DNA of 58,287 nucleotides from Chloroflexota bacterium (GTDB lineage: Bacteria; Chloroflexota; Dehalococcoidia; Bin125). Below, piece after piece: positions 43,420 to 50,895 of the stretch. The stretch spans positions 1-58,287 of the forward strand of contig JAPOXK010000022.1 of the NCBI GenBank assembly GCA_026707145.1, given 5' to 3'. The notes under the pieces were generated by a model. It made no database searches and had not been told where the DNA came from. It saw only the letters and a list, made by a program, of their open reading frames with translations. How positions within the stretch are numbered: position 1 is the first letter of the stretch; each line of letters starts with the position of its first letter. The position numbers were made by a program, and so were the translations under genes.

Positions 43420-44647
43420 GAGCCGTGACCGGATCGCTGCCGGCGACCACGCCGTCGTCGTGCAGGCGGCGCACTGCCGAGTCGCTCAGTTGCAGCACGC
43501 CGCGCAGGATCGCGTCGGTATCCGCGCCGAGCCTGGGCGCGGGCGCGGGCGCGGTGCGAGGGATGCCGCTCCACGCCAGGGGGGACCCGGGCGTGAGCGT
43601 CGGCCCGATGCCGGGCTGGTCGACCAGCTCGAACAGCGGGTTTTCCGTGGAGCAGCGGGGATCGTCGGCCAGGAGTTGGGGGATCGTCTGATAGGGCCCC
43701 CAGGCCACGCCTCCTTCCTTGAACGCGCGGCGCACCTCCGGCAGCGTGCGGGCGGCGCACCAGGGCGCGAGCAGGGCGGCGATGGCGTCCGTCGCGCGAA
43801 AGCGATCGCCGGCGTCGCCGAGATCGAGGCCCCGGTCGCGCTCGATCGCGACGGTGCCCTCCTCAATGCCCGTGACCCGCACCAGCGCATCCCACTGCCG
43901 CGGCGTGATCGCGACGATCATCACTCGCCGGCCGTCTTTGGTCGCGAAGTCGCGGCCGAAGGCGCCGTAGAGGTCGTTGCCGTAGCGGGGCCGCATCTCG
44001 GCCGAGCCTTCGTGCTCGGCCAGGAAGCCGAGGGCGCCCATCGCGCCCAGCGCGATATCGGAGAGGGCGATCTGCACCAATTGCCCTTCGCCAGTCTGCC
44101 GCCGCTGCCGCTCGGCGGCGAGCAGGGCCACCACGGCCGTCTGTCCGGTCAGGAGATCCCAGGCGGGCAGCACGTGGTTGACCGGGGTGGGGTCGGCGGC
44201 CGGTCCCGTGAGCGCCGGCAAGCCCGTGGCCGGGTTGACCGTGTAGTCGACCTCCGACGATCCGTCCGGGTTGCCCTGGATATTGACCATGATCAGGTCC
44301 GGTCTGTCGGCGCGCAGCGTCTCGTAGTCGAGCCACCCGCTGGCGGGGAAGTTGGTGAGGAAGAGGCCGGCGCCGGCGCCGGGCGCCGTGATGAGGGCGG
44401 CGGCGAGCTCCCTGCCGGCGGGGCGGCGCAGGTCGATCGCGATGGAGCGCTTGCCTTTGTTGAGACCCGCCCAGTACAGACTGGCGCCGCTCTCGCCGAG
44501 CGGCCAGCGCCGATAGTCCAGCCCGCCGCCGACGGGATCGAAGCGGATCACGTCGGCGCCGAGCTGCGCCAGCGTCATGCCGGCGCTGGGCGCGGCGACG
44601 AAGGCCGATCCTTCAATTACACGGAGACCGCTCAGCACGCCGCTCAT
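43412..44647 (-). CDS. CaiB/BaiF family CoA-transferase
   Basis: 411 residues of class III CoA-transferase: LRVIEGSAFVAAPSAGMTLAQ at the N terminus, catalytic Asp in LPAWDLLTGQTA, RQTGEGQLVQIALSDIAL, and YGNDLYGAFGRDFATKDGRR. These enzymes shuttle CoA between carboxylic acids through an aspartyl anhydride. With the adjacent mesaconyl-CoA-type hydratase it would fit citramalate, mesaconate or itaconate CoA transfer. Downstream of a possible 36-codon ORF whose TGA overlaps its ATG. Confidence 0.9.
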   Translation of the reverse strand: MSGVLSGLRVIEGSAFVAAPSAGMTLAQLGADVIRFDPVGGGLDYRRWPLGESGASLYWAGLNKGKRSIAIDLRRPAGRELAAALITAPGAGAGLFLTNFPASGWLDYETLRADRPDLIMVNIQGNPDGSSEVDYTVNPATGLPALTGPAADPTPVNHVLPAWDLLTGQTAVVALLAAERQRRQTGEGQLVQIALSDIALGAMGALGFLAEHEGSAEMRPRYGNDLYGAFGRDFATKDGRRVMIVAITPRQWDALVRVTGIEEGTVAIERDRGLDLGDAGDRFRATDAIAALLAPWCAARTLPEVRRAFKEGGVAWGPYQTIPQLLADDPRCSTENPLFELVDQPGIGPTLTPGSPLAWSGIPRTAPAPAPRLGADTDAILRGVLQLSDSAVRRLHDDGVVAGSDPVTAHG

Positions 44648-44754
44648 CGCTCACCCGCCGCGGCGTTGAGCGGGTTGCTGAGGAAGGCCTCGCGTATCAC
44701 GGAAGCCTCCCCAGCTTTCTGGTTTCGGAGCGCCGCCGCCTGCTTTGCCGCCAA
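44644..44754 (-). CDS. Possible 36-residue ORF coupled to the CoA-transferase gene
   Basis: TTG 44754, four nt after GGGGGAGG, opens a frame reading (M)AAKQAAALRNQKAGEA, SVIREAFLSNPLNAAAGER and ending in TGA that overlaps the next ATG (ATGA). It looks like coding sequence: amphipathic helix, no rare bias. It could be a real small protein, or the tail of a lost upstream gene. Confidence 0.35.
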   Translation of the reverse strand: MAAKQAAALRNQKAGEASVIREAFLSNPLNAAAGER

Positions 44755-44909
44755 AGGTCCTCCCCCATCGCCTCTATCGACATTACGTGGTGAGTCTCTC
44801 CGGGTGAGCAGCGCCGATTAGTGGCTGGCTCAAGCTGGTCGCGATCCGTGGCCATCTTTAGCACGCAGCGGTCCAATAGTAGGGCGGATTGGTGAACGCG
44901 ATCGCGGAA

Positions 44910-44936
44910 TTGAGCATGGGTGATATGGGATATAGT
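44910..44936 (+). promoter_or_regulatory. Candidate promoter of the DsbA-like gene
   Basis: TTGAGC, 15 bp, TATAGT, with the start codon only nine bp after the -10 box, so the transcript would be leaderless or almost so. This agrees with the absence of a Shine-Dalgarno. The spacing is shorter than ideal. Confidence 0.4.
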
Positions 44937-44944
44937 GATCGTTA

Positions 44945-45799
44945 ATGCGCGATCGACTGTCCTCAGCGCTCAAGACGTTCCTGCTCGGATCGTGTATTGC
45001 TCTCGCGGCCCTCATGGTGACGGCCTGTGGCGGTGCCGAGGAGTCGGGCGCGCCGGCCACAGCGACCGAGGAGGCGGGCGCACCGGCCGTGGCGGCGGAG
45101 GAGCCAAGCGCGCCGGCCGTGACGGAGGCCCCGGCGGATGCTCCCTCAATGGATGCTTCGGAGCCTCAAGCCGACGCGCCCCCTTCGCAAGAGGCCGGGA
45201 TCGCGGAAGAGGAAGCGGTCGAAACGCCGGCGCCGTCTGAGGAGCCTGCCGTGGAGCCACGAGTTACTGCGCTCCACGACGGCGTGCCCGTCGACGGCAA
45301 GACGGTTGGCTTCGAGGAGGCCACGGTCGAGGTCATCGACTTCAGCGACTTCCAGTGAGGAGCCTGCAGGAATTGGGCGGCTCAGGTTGAGCCGGTCCTC
45401 TTTGAGGAGCTTGTCCGAACCGGGATCGCCAAGCTCACCTACCGGCATCAGATCCGTTTCGGCGAGAACAGCGTGCGGATCGCTCTGGCGACGGAGTGCG
45501 CGGCGGATCAGGGCGCGTTCTGGCCCTTCCACGACCAGGTCTTTGAGCGGCGCCGCGGCGGCGTGCCGATGGACGAGTACCTTCTGCAGATCGCGGCCGA
45601 TCTCGGACTGGATACAAACACATTCAGCGGCTGTCTGCAGAGCGAGATGCACCTCTCACGGATCACGGAAGATGGGGAGATCGCGGCGGCCTATGGCGTC
45701 CGGGGCACCCCCACGATCTTCGTGAACGGCACCCTGGTGTCGGCCTTCCCGGCCGAAGCCGTCATCGCCGCCGTGATCGCGGCGGCGGAGGAAGGCTAG
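44945..45799 (+). CDS. DsbA-family thiol-disulfide oxidoreductase lipoprotein, probable selenoprotein (TGA = Sec138)
   Basis: 284 residues if TGA 45356-45358 is read as selenocysteine. Signal peptide with VTAC lipobox (Cys28), an Ala/Pro/Glu-rich linker (about 30-105), then a thioredoxin-fold DsbA domain. The strand before the active site, VEVIDFSDFQ, runs to codon 137; the family then has C-x-x-C, and here the bases give TGA-GGA-GCC-TGC, i.e. U-G-A-C. The same frame goes on without further stops: RNWAAQVEPVLFEELV, TECAADQGAFWPFHDQVF, GLDTNTFSGCL, and the cis-Pro loop RGTPTIF (Pro256). A SECIS-like hairpin lies at 45378-45394. It would act outside the membrane in disulfide exchange. The alternative is a nonsense-mutated pseudogene; the intact downstream half and the hairpin argue against it. 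No sel genes are in the window. Confidence 0.82.
45378..45394 (+). promoter_or_regulatory. Candidate bacterial SECIS element
   Basis: CGGCTC-AGGTT-GAGCCG is a perfect 6-bp stem with a five-base loop that begins 26 nt after the last base of the TGA. Bacterial SECIS hairpins lie within the coding region just downstream of UGA and carry G/GU in the apical loop; the E. coli fdhF loop is AGGUCU. Loop sequence and distance therefore fit binding by SelB. Confidence 0.65.
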
Positions 45800-45801
45800 C
45801 T

Positions 45802-45842
45802 CTCGCCTCGGTTGCTTCGGCGAGGCCGGCTGTGTTAGCCGG
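45802..45842. terminator. Paired hairpins between convergent genes
   Basis: CTCGCC...GGCGAG (45802-45824) and CCGGCT-GTGTT-AGCCGG (45826-45842, overlapping the crotonase stop) lie between the DsbA-like gene and the convergent crotonase gene. They lack T-runs but are placed to end both transcripts. Confidence 0.45.
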
Positions 45843-46659
45843 ATGCTTTGGACTGGCCCGTCTCAGGGTCGTAATCCTTGCGTACAAAGCGTCCCACGGC
45901 CTCGCCCGACATGTGCACGGTGCTGGCGATGATGGCCTCCAGCGCGAGCGCATCGTCGTATCGACGGCCGAGCCCCCGCAGCGTCGCCTCGGTATCTCCC
46001 ACCAGTGCTCCTTGCGGAACCGCGGCCAGGTTCTCGGCGATTGCGCGGGCACGCGGCAGCAGCTCGTCGTCGGGGACCACCTCTTGGATCAAGCCGATGC
46101 GGAACGCCTCCTGGGCGTCGATCTGCTTCCCGGTTTGCAGCAGGTAAAGCGCGTTGCCGAGGCCTACCCAGAGCGGAAGACGGTAGGTACCGCCGTCGAC
46201 CGTGGGGCCGCCCCAGCGCCGCGTGAGGATCCCGTACTTGGAGCTCTCGGCGCCGATCAGGAAGTGGCAAGCCAGCGCCACCTCGAGTCCCCCCGCCACA
46301 CAGTAGCCGTTGATGGCGCCGATCATCGGCTTGAAGAAGTTCGTCCGCCGGACGAACTTGGGGTTTTCAAAGAGTGCTTCGCGCTGTCGCGCCCCTGCCG
46401 AGGAGGGGTCGGAGACCGATCCCCCTTCGCGGATGCGCTTCTCGGCAGCCTTCAGGTCCGCGCCGGCGCAGAAAGCGCGGCCGTTGCCCGTCAGGATCAT
46501 GACGTGCGCCGAAGGGTCGGCGTCGAAGCGGTCGGCGGCGGCCGCGAGGCCCTCGATCAAGCCGCCGCCGAAGTTGTTCATGACCTCGGGGCGGTTGAGC
46601 GTGACTGTGACGATGGCGCCTTCCTGCTCGTAAAGGACGGGCTCGCTCTGTCCGGGCAT
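45835..46659 (-). CDS. Enoyl-CoA hydratase / crotonase family protein
   Basis: 274 residues from ATG 46659 with GGAAGG seven nt upstream. Oxyanion-hole segments GNGRAFCAGADLKAAEKR and NGYCVAGGLEVALACHFLIG are intact, and the Glu in GGLEVAL matches the first catalytic Glu of enoyl-CoA hydratases. The second catalytic Glu position falls in YGILTRRW and appears replaced, followed by PTVDGGTYRLP in place of PGAGGTQRL. It may therefore be a crotonase-fold isomerase, hydrolase or decarboxylase rather than a hydratase. It may share a transcript with the hydrolase upstream (46710-47624). Confidence 0.88.
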   Translation of the reverse strand: MPGQSEPVLYEQEGAIVTVTLNRPEVMNNFGGGLIEGLAAAADRFDADPSAHVMILTGNGRAFCAGADLKAAEKRIREGGSVSDPSSAGARQREALFENPKFVRRTNFFKPMIGAINGYCVAGGLEVALACHFLIGAESSKYGILTRRWGGPTVDGGTYRLPLWVGLGNALYLLQTGKQIDAQEAFRIGLIQEVVPDDELLPRARAIAENLAAVPQGALVGDTEATLRGLGRRYDDALALEAIIASTVHMSGEAVGRFVRKDYDPETGQSKASG

Positions 46660-46709
46660 GGTGCATCCTTCCGGTCGCGACGGGCGTGGAGACTGCTGGG
46701 AGCGCGCTG

Positions 46710-47624
46710 CTAGCCGCCGATGGGGATGTGCTGGTTGTACCACTCCAGCGCGTGGCGCAGCCCCGTGCTGCGGCCCGGCTCCATATAGAAGTCTAGCTCC
46801 GTATAGGGCAGCAAAACGAGTTTCTTGGGCTCGTTCGCTTTCGCATAGGCGTCTTGGATGTGTTCGAGAAGGTGGACCACGTCCCAGCCGGAGGTCGTGA
46901 TGATCATGAGCGCCCGGGGGCCGATATGCTGAATCACGTCGTCGGGGCTGAACTCGATGATCTTCTCCAGGGATTCGACCGTGATTTCCAGGTCGTTCAC
47001 CACGGGCATCTTGCCGAGTTTCTCGGCGGCCGACTGGAAGGCTTGGACCGTGCGATCGGTCAGCGTGAGCGCCGCGCGGCGGCTGCGGCCGGTGGATGGG
47101 ATGCGCTCGCTCTCGCCCGTTTGGTAGCGGCGGTCGCGATCGGCCTCTAGGCGATCGAGCAGCTCCTCCCACTCCGCGCTGGTCTTGAGCGCTTGCATCC
47201 AGCGGCGGCCGTTAATCACCGGCACGACCGCGACGGACGCCTTGATGCGCCGGTCGACGCCGGCCGTGTAGATCGCCAGCGCCCCGCCGAAGCTGGCGCC
47301 CCAGAAGCCGATCTTCTCCGCGTCGACCTCCGGCCGGTGCTGCAGGTAGCTCACCGCGTTACGGATGTCCTCGGCCTCGTTGAGCGGGAATAATTGCCCG
47401 CGCGGCTCGCCGTCGCTTTCGCCAAAGGTGCGGTAGTCGATGGCGAGACAGACATAGCCGTTGCTGCTGAGAAACGTTGCTTCCTCGGCCAGCGACTGCT
47501 TGGTGATGGTGAAGCCGTGGCCTAGGACGATTCCTGGCTTGGGGGAATCGGCGGAGGCGCCCTCGGGCAGATAGAGGTCGCCAGCACAGGTCACGCCGCC
47601 GCTGGGGAACCGGATCGTCTCCAT
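46710..47624 (-). CDS. Alpha/beta hydrolase (dienelactone hydrolase-like)
   Basis: 304 residues. VLGHGFTITKQSLAEEA forms the oxyanion loop, nucleophile elbow GFWGASFGGALAIY holds the Ser, and the acid is probably Asp in TTSGWDVVH. The usual His motif near the C terminus (G-H-x-D-x-Y) appears as TELDFYMEPG, with Glu where His is expected, so activity is uncertain. Related proteins act on esters or small amides; the substrate cannot be named. It lies upstream of, and parallel to, the crotonase gene. Confidence 0.85.
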   Translation of the reverse strand: METIRFPSGGVTCAGDLYLPEGASADSPKPGIVLGHGFTITKQSLAEEATFLSSNGYVCLAIDYRTFGESDGEPRGQLFPLNEAEDIRNAVSYLQHRPEVDAEKIGFWGASFGGALAIYTAGVDRRIKASVAVVPVINGRRWMQALKTSAEWEELLDRLEADRDRRYQTGESERIPSTGRSRRAALTLTDRTVQAFQSAAEKLGKMPVVNDLEITVESLEKIIEFSPDDVIQHIGPRALMIITTSGWDVVHLLEHIQDAYAKANEPKKLVLLPYTELDFYMEPGRSTGLRHALEWYNQHIPIGG

Positions 47625-47796
47625 GCCGCACTCCTTCGCAGGTATTGGGGGGCGCGGGAATGCTAGGAGCCGCCGATCGGCGCTGCAAGCGTTCAGCGCG
47701 CAGCGCGCGTACGGTCGCCCGCCCTTACACTGGTGGCGCGACGCTGGTCACACGCATGATCAACAGCCGGGACGCGGCGCGGAGGACGGAGCGGGT

Positions 47797-48738
47797 GTGG
47801 GCGTAGCGGTCGCGCTGGCTGGAGCGGCGAGTTGGGCCATCTCCAGCGCGTTGCTCGCCTCGCAGGCGGAGCGCGTCGATACGCTGTCCGCCAGCGCCCT
47901 GCGGCTCATCTCGGCGCTGGCCTTCTTTCTTGTCGTGATCTTCGCGGTCGGTGCGGCCGGCGATTTCGGTCGCATGAGCATCCTCGAGTTCGCGGAGCTG
48001 GCCGCGATCGGCCTGCTGGCGCTGGCGATTGGGGAGAGTCTCTACGCCGCCGCCGTCGCGACGATCGGCATGACGCGCGCCTTTACCACGGTGGTGGTGC
48101 TCTACAATCTCTTCGCCTTTCTCTTAGCCGCAGTGTTTCTCGGTGAGGCCGTCCACTGGGATGTCGCGCTAGGATCCGTGCTCGTTCTCGTGGGCGTGTA
48201 CCTCGTCGTGCTGCACGGCCGCGCGCGCGCCGCCGGCGTCGAAGGCAGCCCCCACATCTTGCCCCACGGCGCCGCCGATGTGCGCCTCCCCTTGATCGGC
48301 CGCGTCCGGCCTACGCTGCAGCTCGGCATCGTGCTGGCGGCGCTCAACGGCCTCGCCTGGGGCGCCGCCGCGGTGTGGCTCCAAGCCGCGGGCGATCAGT
48401 TCGACGAGTCTGCGGTCGGGACCGCGCGCCTGCCGGTCGCGGCGGCGGTGCTGCTGGTGGCGGCCGTCATGCAGCCGGAGTCCAACCTGCGCCGGCTCGC
48501 CATCGGCAGGCGCTCTTTGGTGATCCTGCTGGTATCGGGCGTACTGGCGAACGGCGTGGCGGGCTTGCTCTTCATCGTCGCCTTGGAGGACATCGGCACG
48601 GGCCGGACCGTCATTCTGTACTCCTTGGCGCCGCTCATGGCGCTGCCGATTGGCGCGTTCTTCCTGCGGGAGCGGGTCACCATCTGGGTGGCGGTGGGCA
48701 CGGTGCTCGCCGTTGTGGGCGTGATCCTGATCGCCTAG
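47797..48738 (+). CDS. EamA/DMT-family transporter
   Basis: About 313 residues from GTG 47797, with GGAGG 11 nt upstream; the open frame reaches further upstream but lacks coding character. Ten predicted helices in two EamA repeats: LLASQAERVDTLSASALRLI and TVVVLYNLFAFLLAAVFLGE in the first, LYSLAPLMALPIGAFFLRE in the second. Such proteins export or import small metabolites such as amino acids or carboxylates. Divergent from the hydrolase gene. Confidence 0.85.
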   Translation: MGVAVALAGAASWAISSALLASQAERVDTLSASALRLISALAFFLVVIFAVGAAGDFGRMSILEFAELAAIGLLALAIGESLYAAAVATIGMTRAFTTVVVLYNLFAFLLAAVFLGEAVHWDVALGSVLVLVGVYLVVLHGRARAAGVEGSPHILPHGAADVRLPLIGRVRPTLQLGIVLAALNGLAWGAAAVWLQAAGDQFDESAVGTARLPVAAAVLLVAAVMQPESNLRRLAIGRRSLVILLVSGVLANGVAGLLFIVALEDIGTGRTVILYSLAPLMALPIGAFFLRERVTIWVAVGTVLAVVGVILIA

Positions 48739-48811
48739 CGCAACGGATCGATAGAATGGGCCGCTAGCTCGGACGTTCGGACACGTGCGAGGAGGCTGCT
48801 ACGGAGGCGTC

Positions 48812-50455
48812 ATGAGTCGCTGGATCGACAAGCTAACAGTCGGCGAGGCGGTCGATCGCGCCGCGCAGCGCTGGGGCGACCTGGAAGCGCTCTCCTTCGA
48901 AGGACGGCGCTGGAGCTTCGCGGCGCTGCGCGACGATTGCGACCGCGCCGCGCGGGGACTGATCCAAGCCGGGGTGCAGCCGGGCGACAAGGTTGCTCTC
49001 TGGCTCGACAACCGGCCGGAGTGGATTCACATCCTCTTCGCGACGGCGAAGGTTGGGGCGGTGCTGGTGCCGATCAACACCCGCTTCCGCACGAACGACT
49101 TGGAGTACGTGGTTCGGCAGTCGGATGCCACCACGTTGATCACCGCGCGCCGGTCCGGCCCGATCGACTATCTGTCGATGGTGCGCGGCCTGATCCCCGA
49201 GCTCGATGCGATCGCCGCCCCCGCCGCCGCCCTGCAGTCGCAGGATTTTCCGGAGTTGCGGCGCATCATCGTCGTGGACGACGCGCGCTCTCCCGGCACG
49301 CTGCGCTGGACGGATGTCGTGGAGCGAGGGGAGGCGGTGCCGGAAGCGGACCGGCGCGCCCGGCAAGAGTCGGTCGATCCCGATGCGACCACGATCATGC
49401 TCTACACCTCCGGAACGACCGGCTTTCCCAAGGGCGTCATGCACTGCCATGACCTTCTGCGCAACGTCACGGACCAAGCGAGCCGGCAGGCGATTCGCCC
49501 GCCCGATGCCATCCTCACCTACCTGCCGCTCTTTCATGCCTTCGGACTGTATGAGGGCCCCTACATGTCTGTCGTGAGCGGCGCGCGACAAGTGCTGATG
49601 GAACGGTTCGACGCAGGAGAGGCGCTTCGCCTCATTGAAGCGGAACGGATCGCGTTGATTCATGGCTTCGATACCCACTTCCGCGAACTGATGAACCACT
49701 CCGATCTGGAGAAGACCGACCGATCGACGCTCCGCTCCGGAATCTGCAGCGCTGGACTCGCCAGCTCCGAGCCCACGGCGCGCCGCGCGCAGCAGCTCTT
49801 GTGCAACACGATCAGCGCCTACGGCATGACCGAGCTGCACAACTGCGCGGCGCAGAGCTTCCCTCTCGATAGCGAGGACGACCGCTGCACGATGTCCGGC
49901 GCGCCCATGCCGGGCTACACGTTCCGCGTGATCGATCCCGACACCGGCGCCGAGCAGCCGCACGGGACGCCGGGGGAGATCCTGGTCCGTGCCTACGGCG
50001 TGATGCAGGGGTACTACAAGAAGCCCGAGGAAACGGCCAAGGCGATCGACGGCGAAGGCTGGATGCATACGGGCGACCGTGGGATTGAGCGCGCGGACGG
50101 CACGGTCCGCTTCCTCGGCCGCTACAAGGACATGCTGAAGGTAGGCGGCGAGAACGTGGATGCGGCGGAAGTGGAGGCGCTCGTGCTGACCCACGAAGCC
50201 GTCGCTCAGGTGGCGGTCGTCGGCGTCCCGGACGAGCGGCTGGCTGAAGTCGCCTGCGCCTGCGTGCGCCTCAAGCCCGGCGCCCAGCTCGCCGCCGCCG
50301 AGCTGATTGCCCACTGCAAGGGCAAGGTCGCGACCTTCAAGATCCCGCGCCACGTCCTCTTTCTGGACGAGTACCCGATGACCTCGAGCGGCAAGGTGCA
50401 GAAGTTCAAGCTGCGCGATATCGCGCTTGCCCAGTTGGGGCTGTCGGTCGGCTGA
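48812..50455 (+). CDS. Acyl-CoA ligase of the AMP-binding (ANL) superfamily
   Basis: 547 residues from ATG 48812, GGAGG five nt upstream. P-loop MLYTSGTTGFPKGVMHCH, then ISAYGMTELHN, GWMHTGDRGI, RYKDMLKVGGENVDAAEVE and catalytic Lys in MTSSGKVQKFKLRD near residue 530. It activates a carboxylic acid to acyl-AMP and then acyl-CoA. Chain length is not determinable from sequence. It would feed the crotonase and related CoA-ester enzymes nearby. Confidence 0.94.
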   Translation: MSRWIDKLTVGEAVDRAAQRWGDLEALSFEGRRWSFAALRDDCDRAARGLIQAGVQPGDKVALWLDNRPEWIHILFATAKVGAVLVPINTRFRTNDLEYVVRQSDATTLITARRSGPIDYLSMVRGLIPELDAIAAPAAALQSQDFPELRRIIVVDDARSPGTLRWTDVVERGEAVPEADRRARQESVDPDATTIMLYTSGTTGFPKGVMHCHDLLRNVTDQASRQAIRPPDAILTYLPLFHAFGLYEGPYMSVVSGARQVLMERFDAGEALRLIEAERIALIHGFDTHFRELMNHSDLEKTDRSTLRSGICSAGLASSEPTARRAQQLLCNTISAYGMTELHNCAAQSFPLDSEDDRCTMSGAPMPGYTFRVIDPDTGAEQPHGTPGEILVRAYGVMQGYYKKPEETAKAIDGEGWMHTGDRGIERADGTVRFLGRYKDMLKVGGENVDAAEVEALVLTHEAVAQVAVVGVPDERLAEVACACVRLKPGAQLAAAELIAHCKGKVATFKIPRHVLFLDEYPMTSSGKVQKFKLRDIALAQLGLSVG

Positions 50456-50458
50456 GAG

Positions 50459-50758
50459 TCAGTCGGCGGGCTCGCTCCCCAGGCGGCGCTCCATCTCGGC
50501 TTCGTATTCGGGGAAGAACTTTCCGATGATGGAGAGTTCGAAGTTTCCCAGGATCGAGACTTTCGGCTCGCGCTCCAGGAGGAAGCGAAACGATGTCTCG
50601 ACGACGGTTTCGGCCGGCTGCCCGTGGCCGAACTTCTCGATCGCGGCTTCGTCCGCCCGCACGGCGTGGTGCGTCTCGCCCTCGGCGTCGCGAACGTCGA
50701 CCTGAAACTCGCCGTCGGCAGTTTTCGTGACAGTGATCTGGGTGCTCGTCTCGGGCAT
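50459..50758 (-). CDS. Conserved-looking small protein of unknown function
   Basis: 99 residues from ATG 50758; GGGAGG lies nine nt upstream, so this start is preferred over ATG 50767. N-terminal half is a beta pattern (QITVTKTADGEFQVDV), C-terminal half is helical and ends FELSIIGKFFPEYEAEM. No signal peptide, no Cys pairs. Convergent with the acyl-CoA ligase (stop codons three bp apart). No family recognised. Confidence 0.75.
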   Translation of the reverse strand: MPETSTQITVTKTADGEFQVDVRDAEGETHHAVRADEAAIEKFGHGQPAETVVETSFRFLLEREPKVSILGNFELSIIGKFFPEYEAEMERRLGSEPAD

Positions 50759-50895
50759 TCGATCCATCCTCCCGCTCGCCGCGGACCAAGCGGATCATAG
50801 TTTGCCAAGCCTGACGGCGGCGGGAGCCTGCTTGACAGGCGGGCTTGGCGGCTTAGCCTGGCAGCGCGCCGGCGCAGGGCGCAAGGTGGCGACGC

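Noticed and set aside
45356-45358. TGA as the true end of a 137-residue lipoprotein
   Set aside because: The protein would stop inside the thioredoxin fold just before its active site, and the same frame continues with clear DsbA-family sequence.
48833-50353. 506-codon minus-strand frame opposite the acyl-CoA ligase
   Set aside because: Shadow frame; the plus-strand ligase has every ANL motif.
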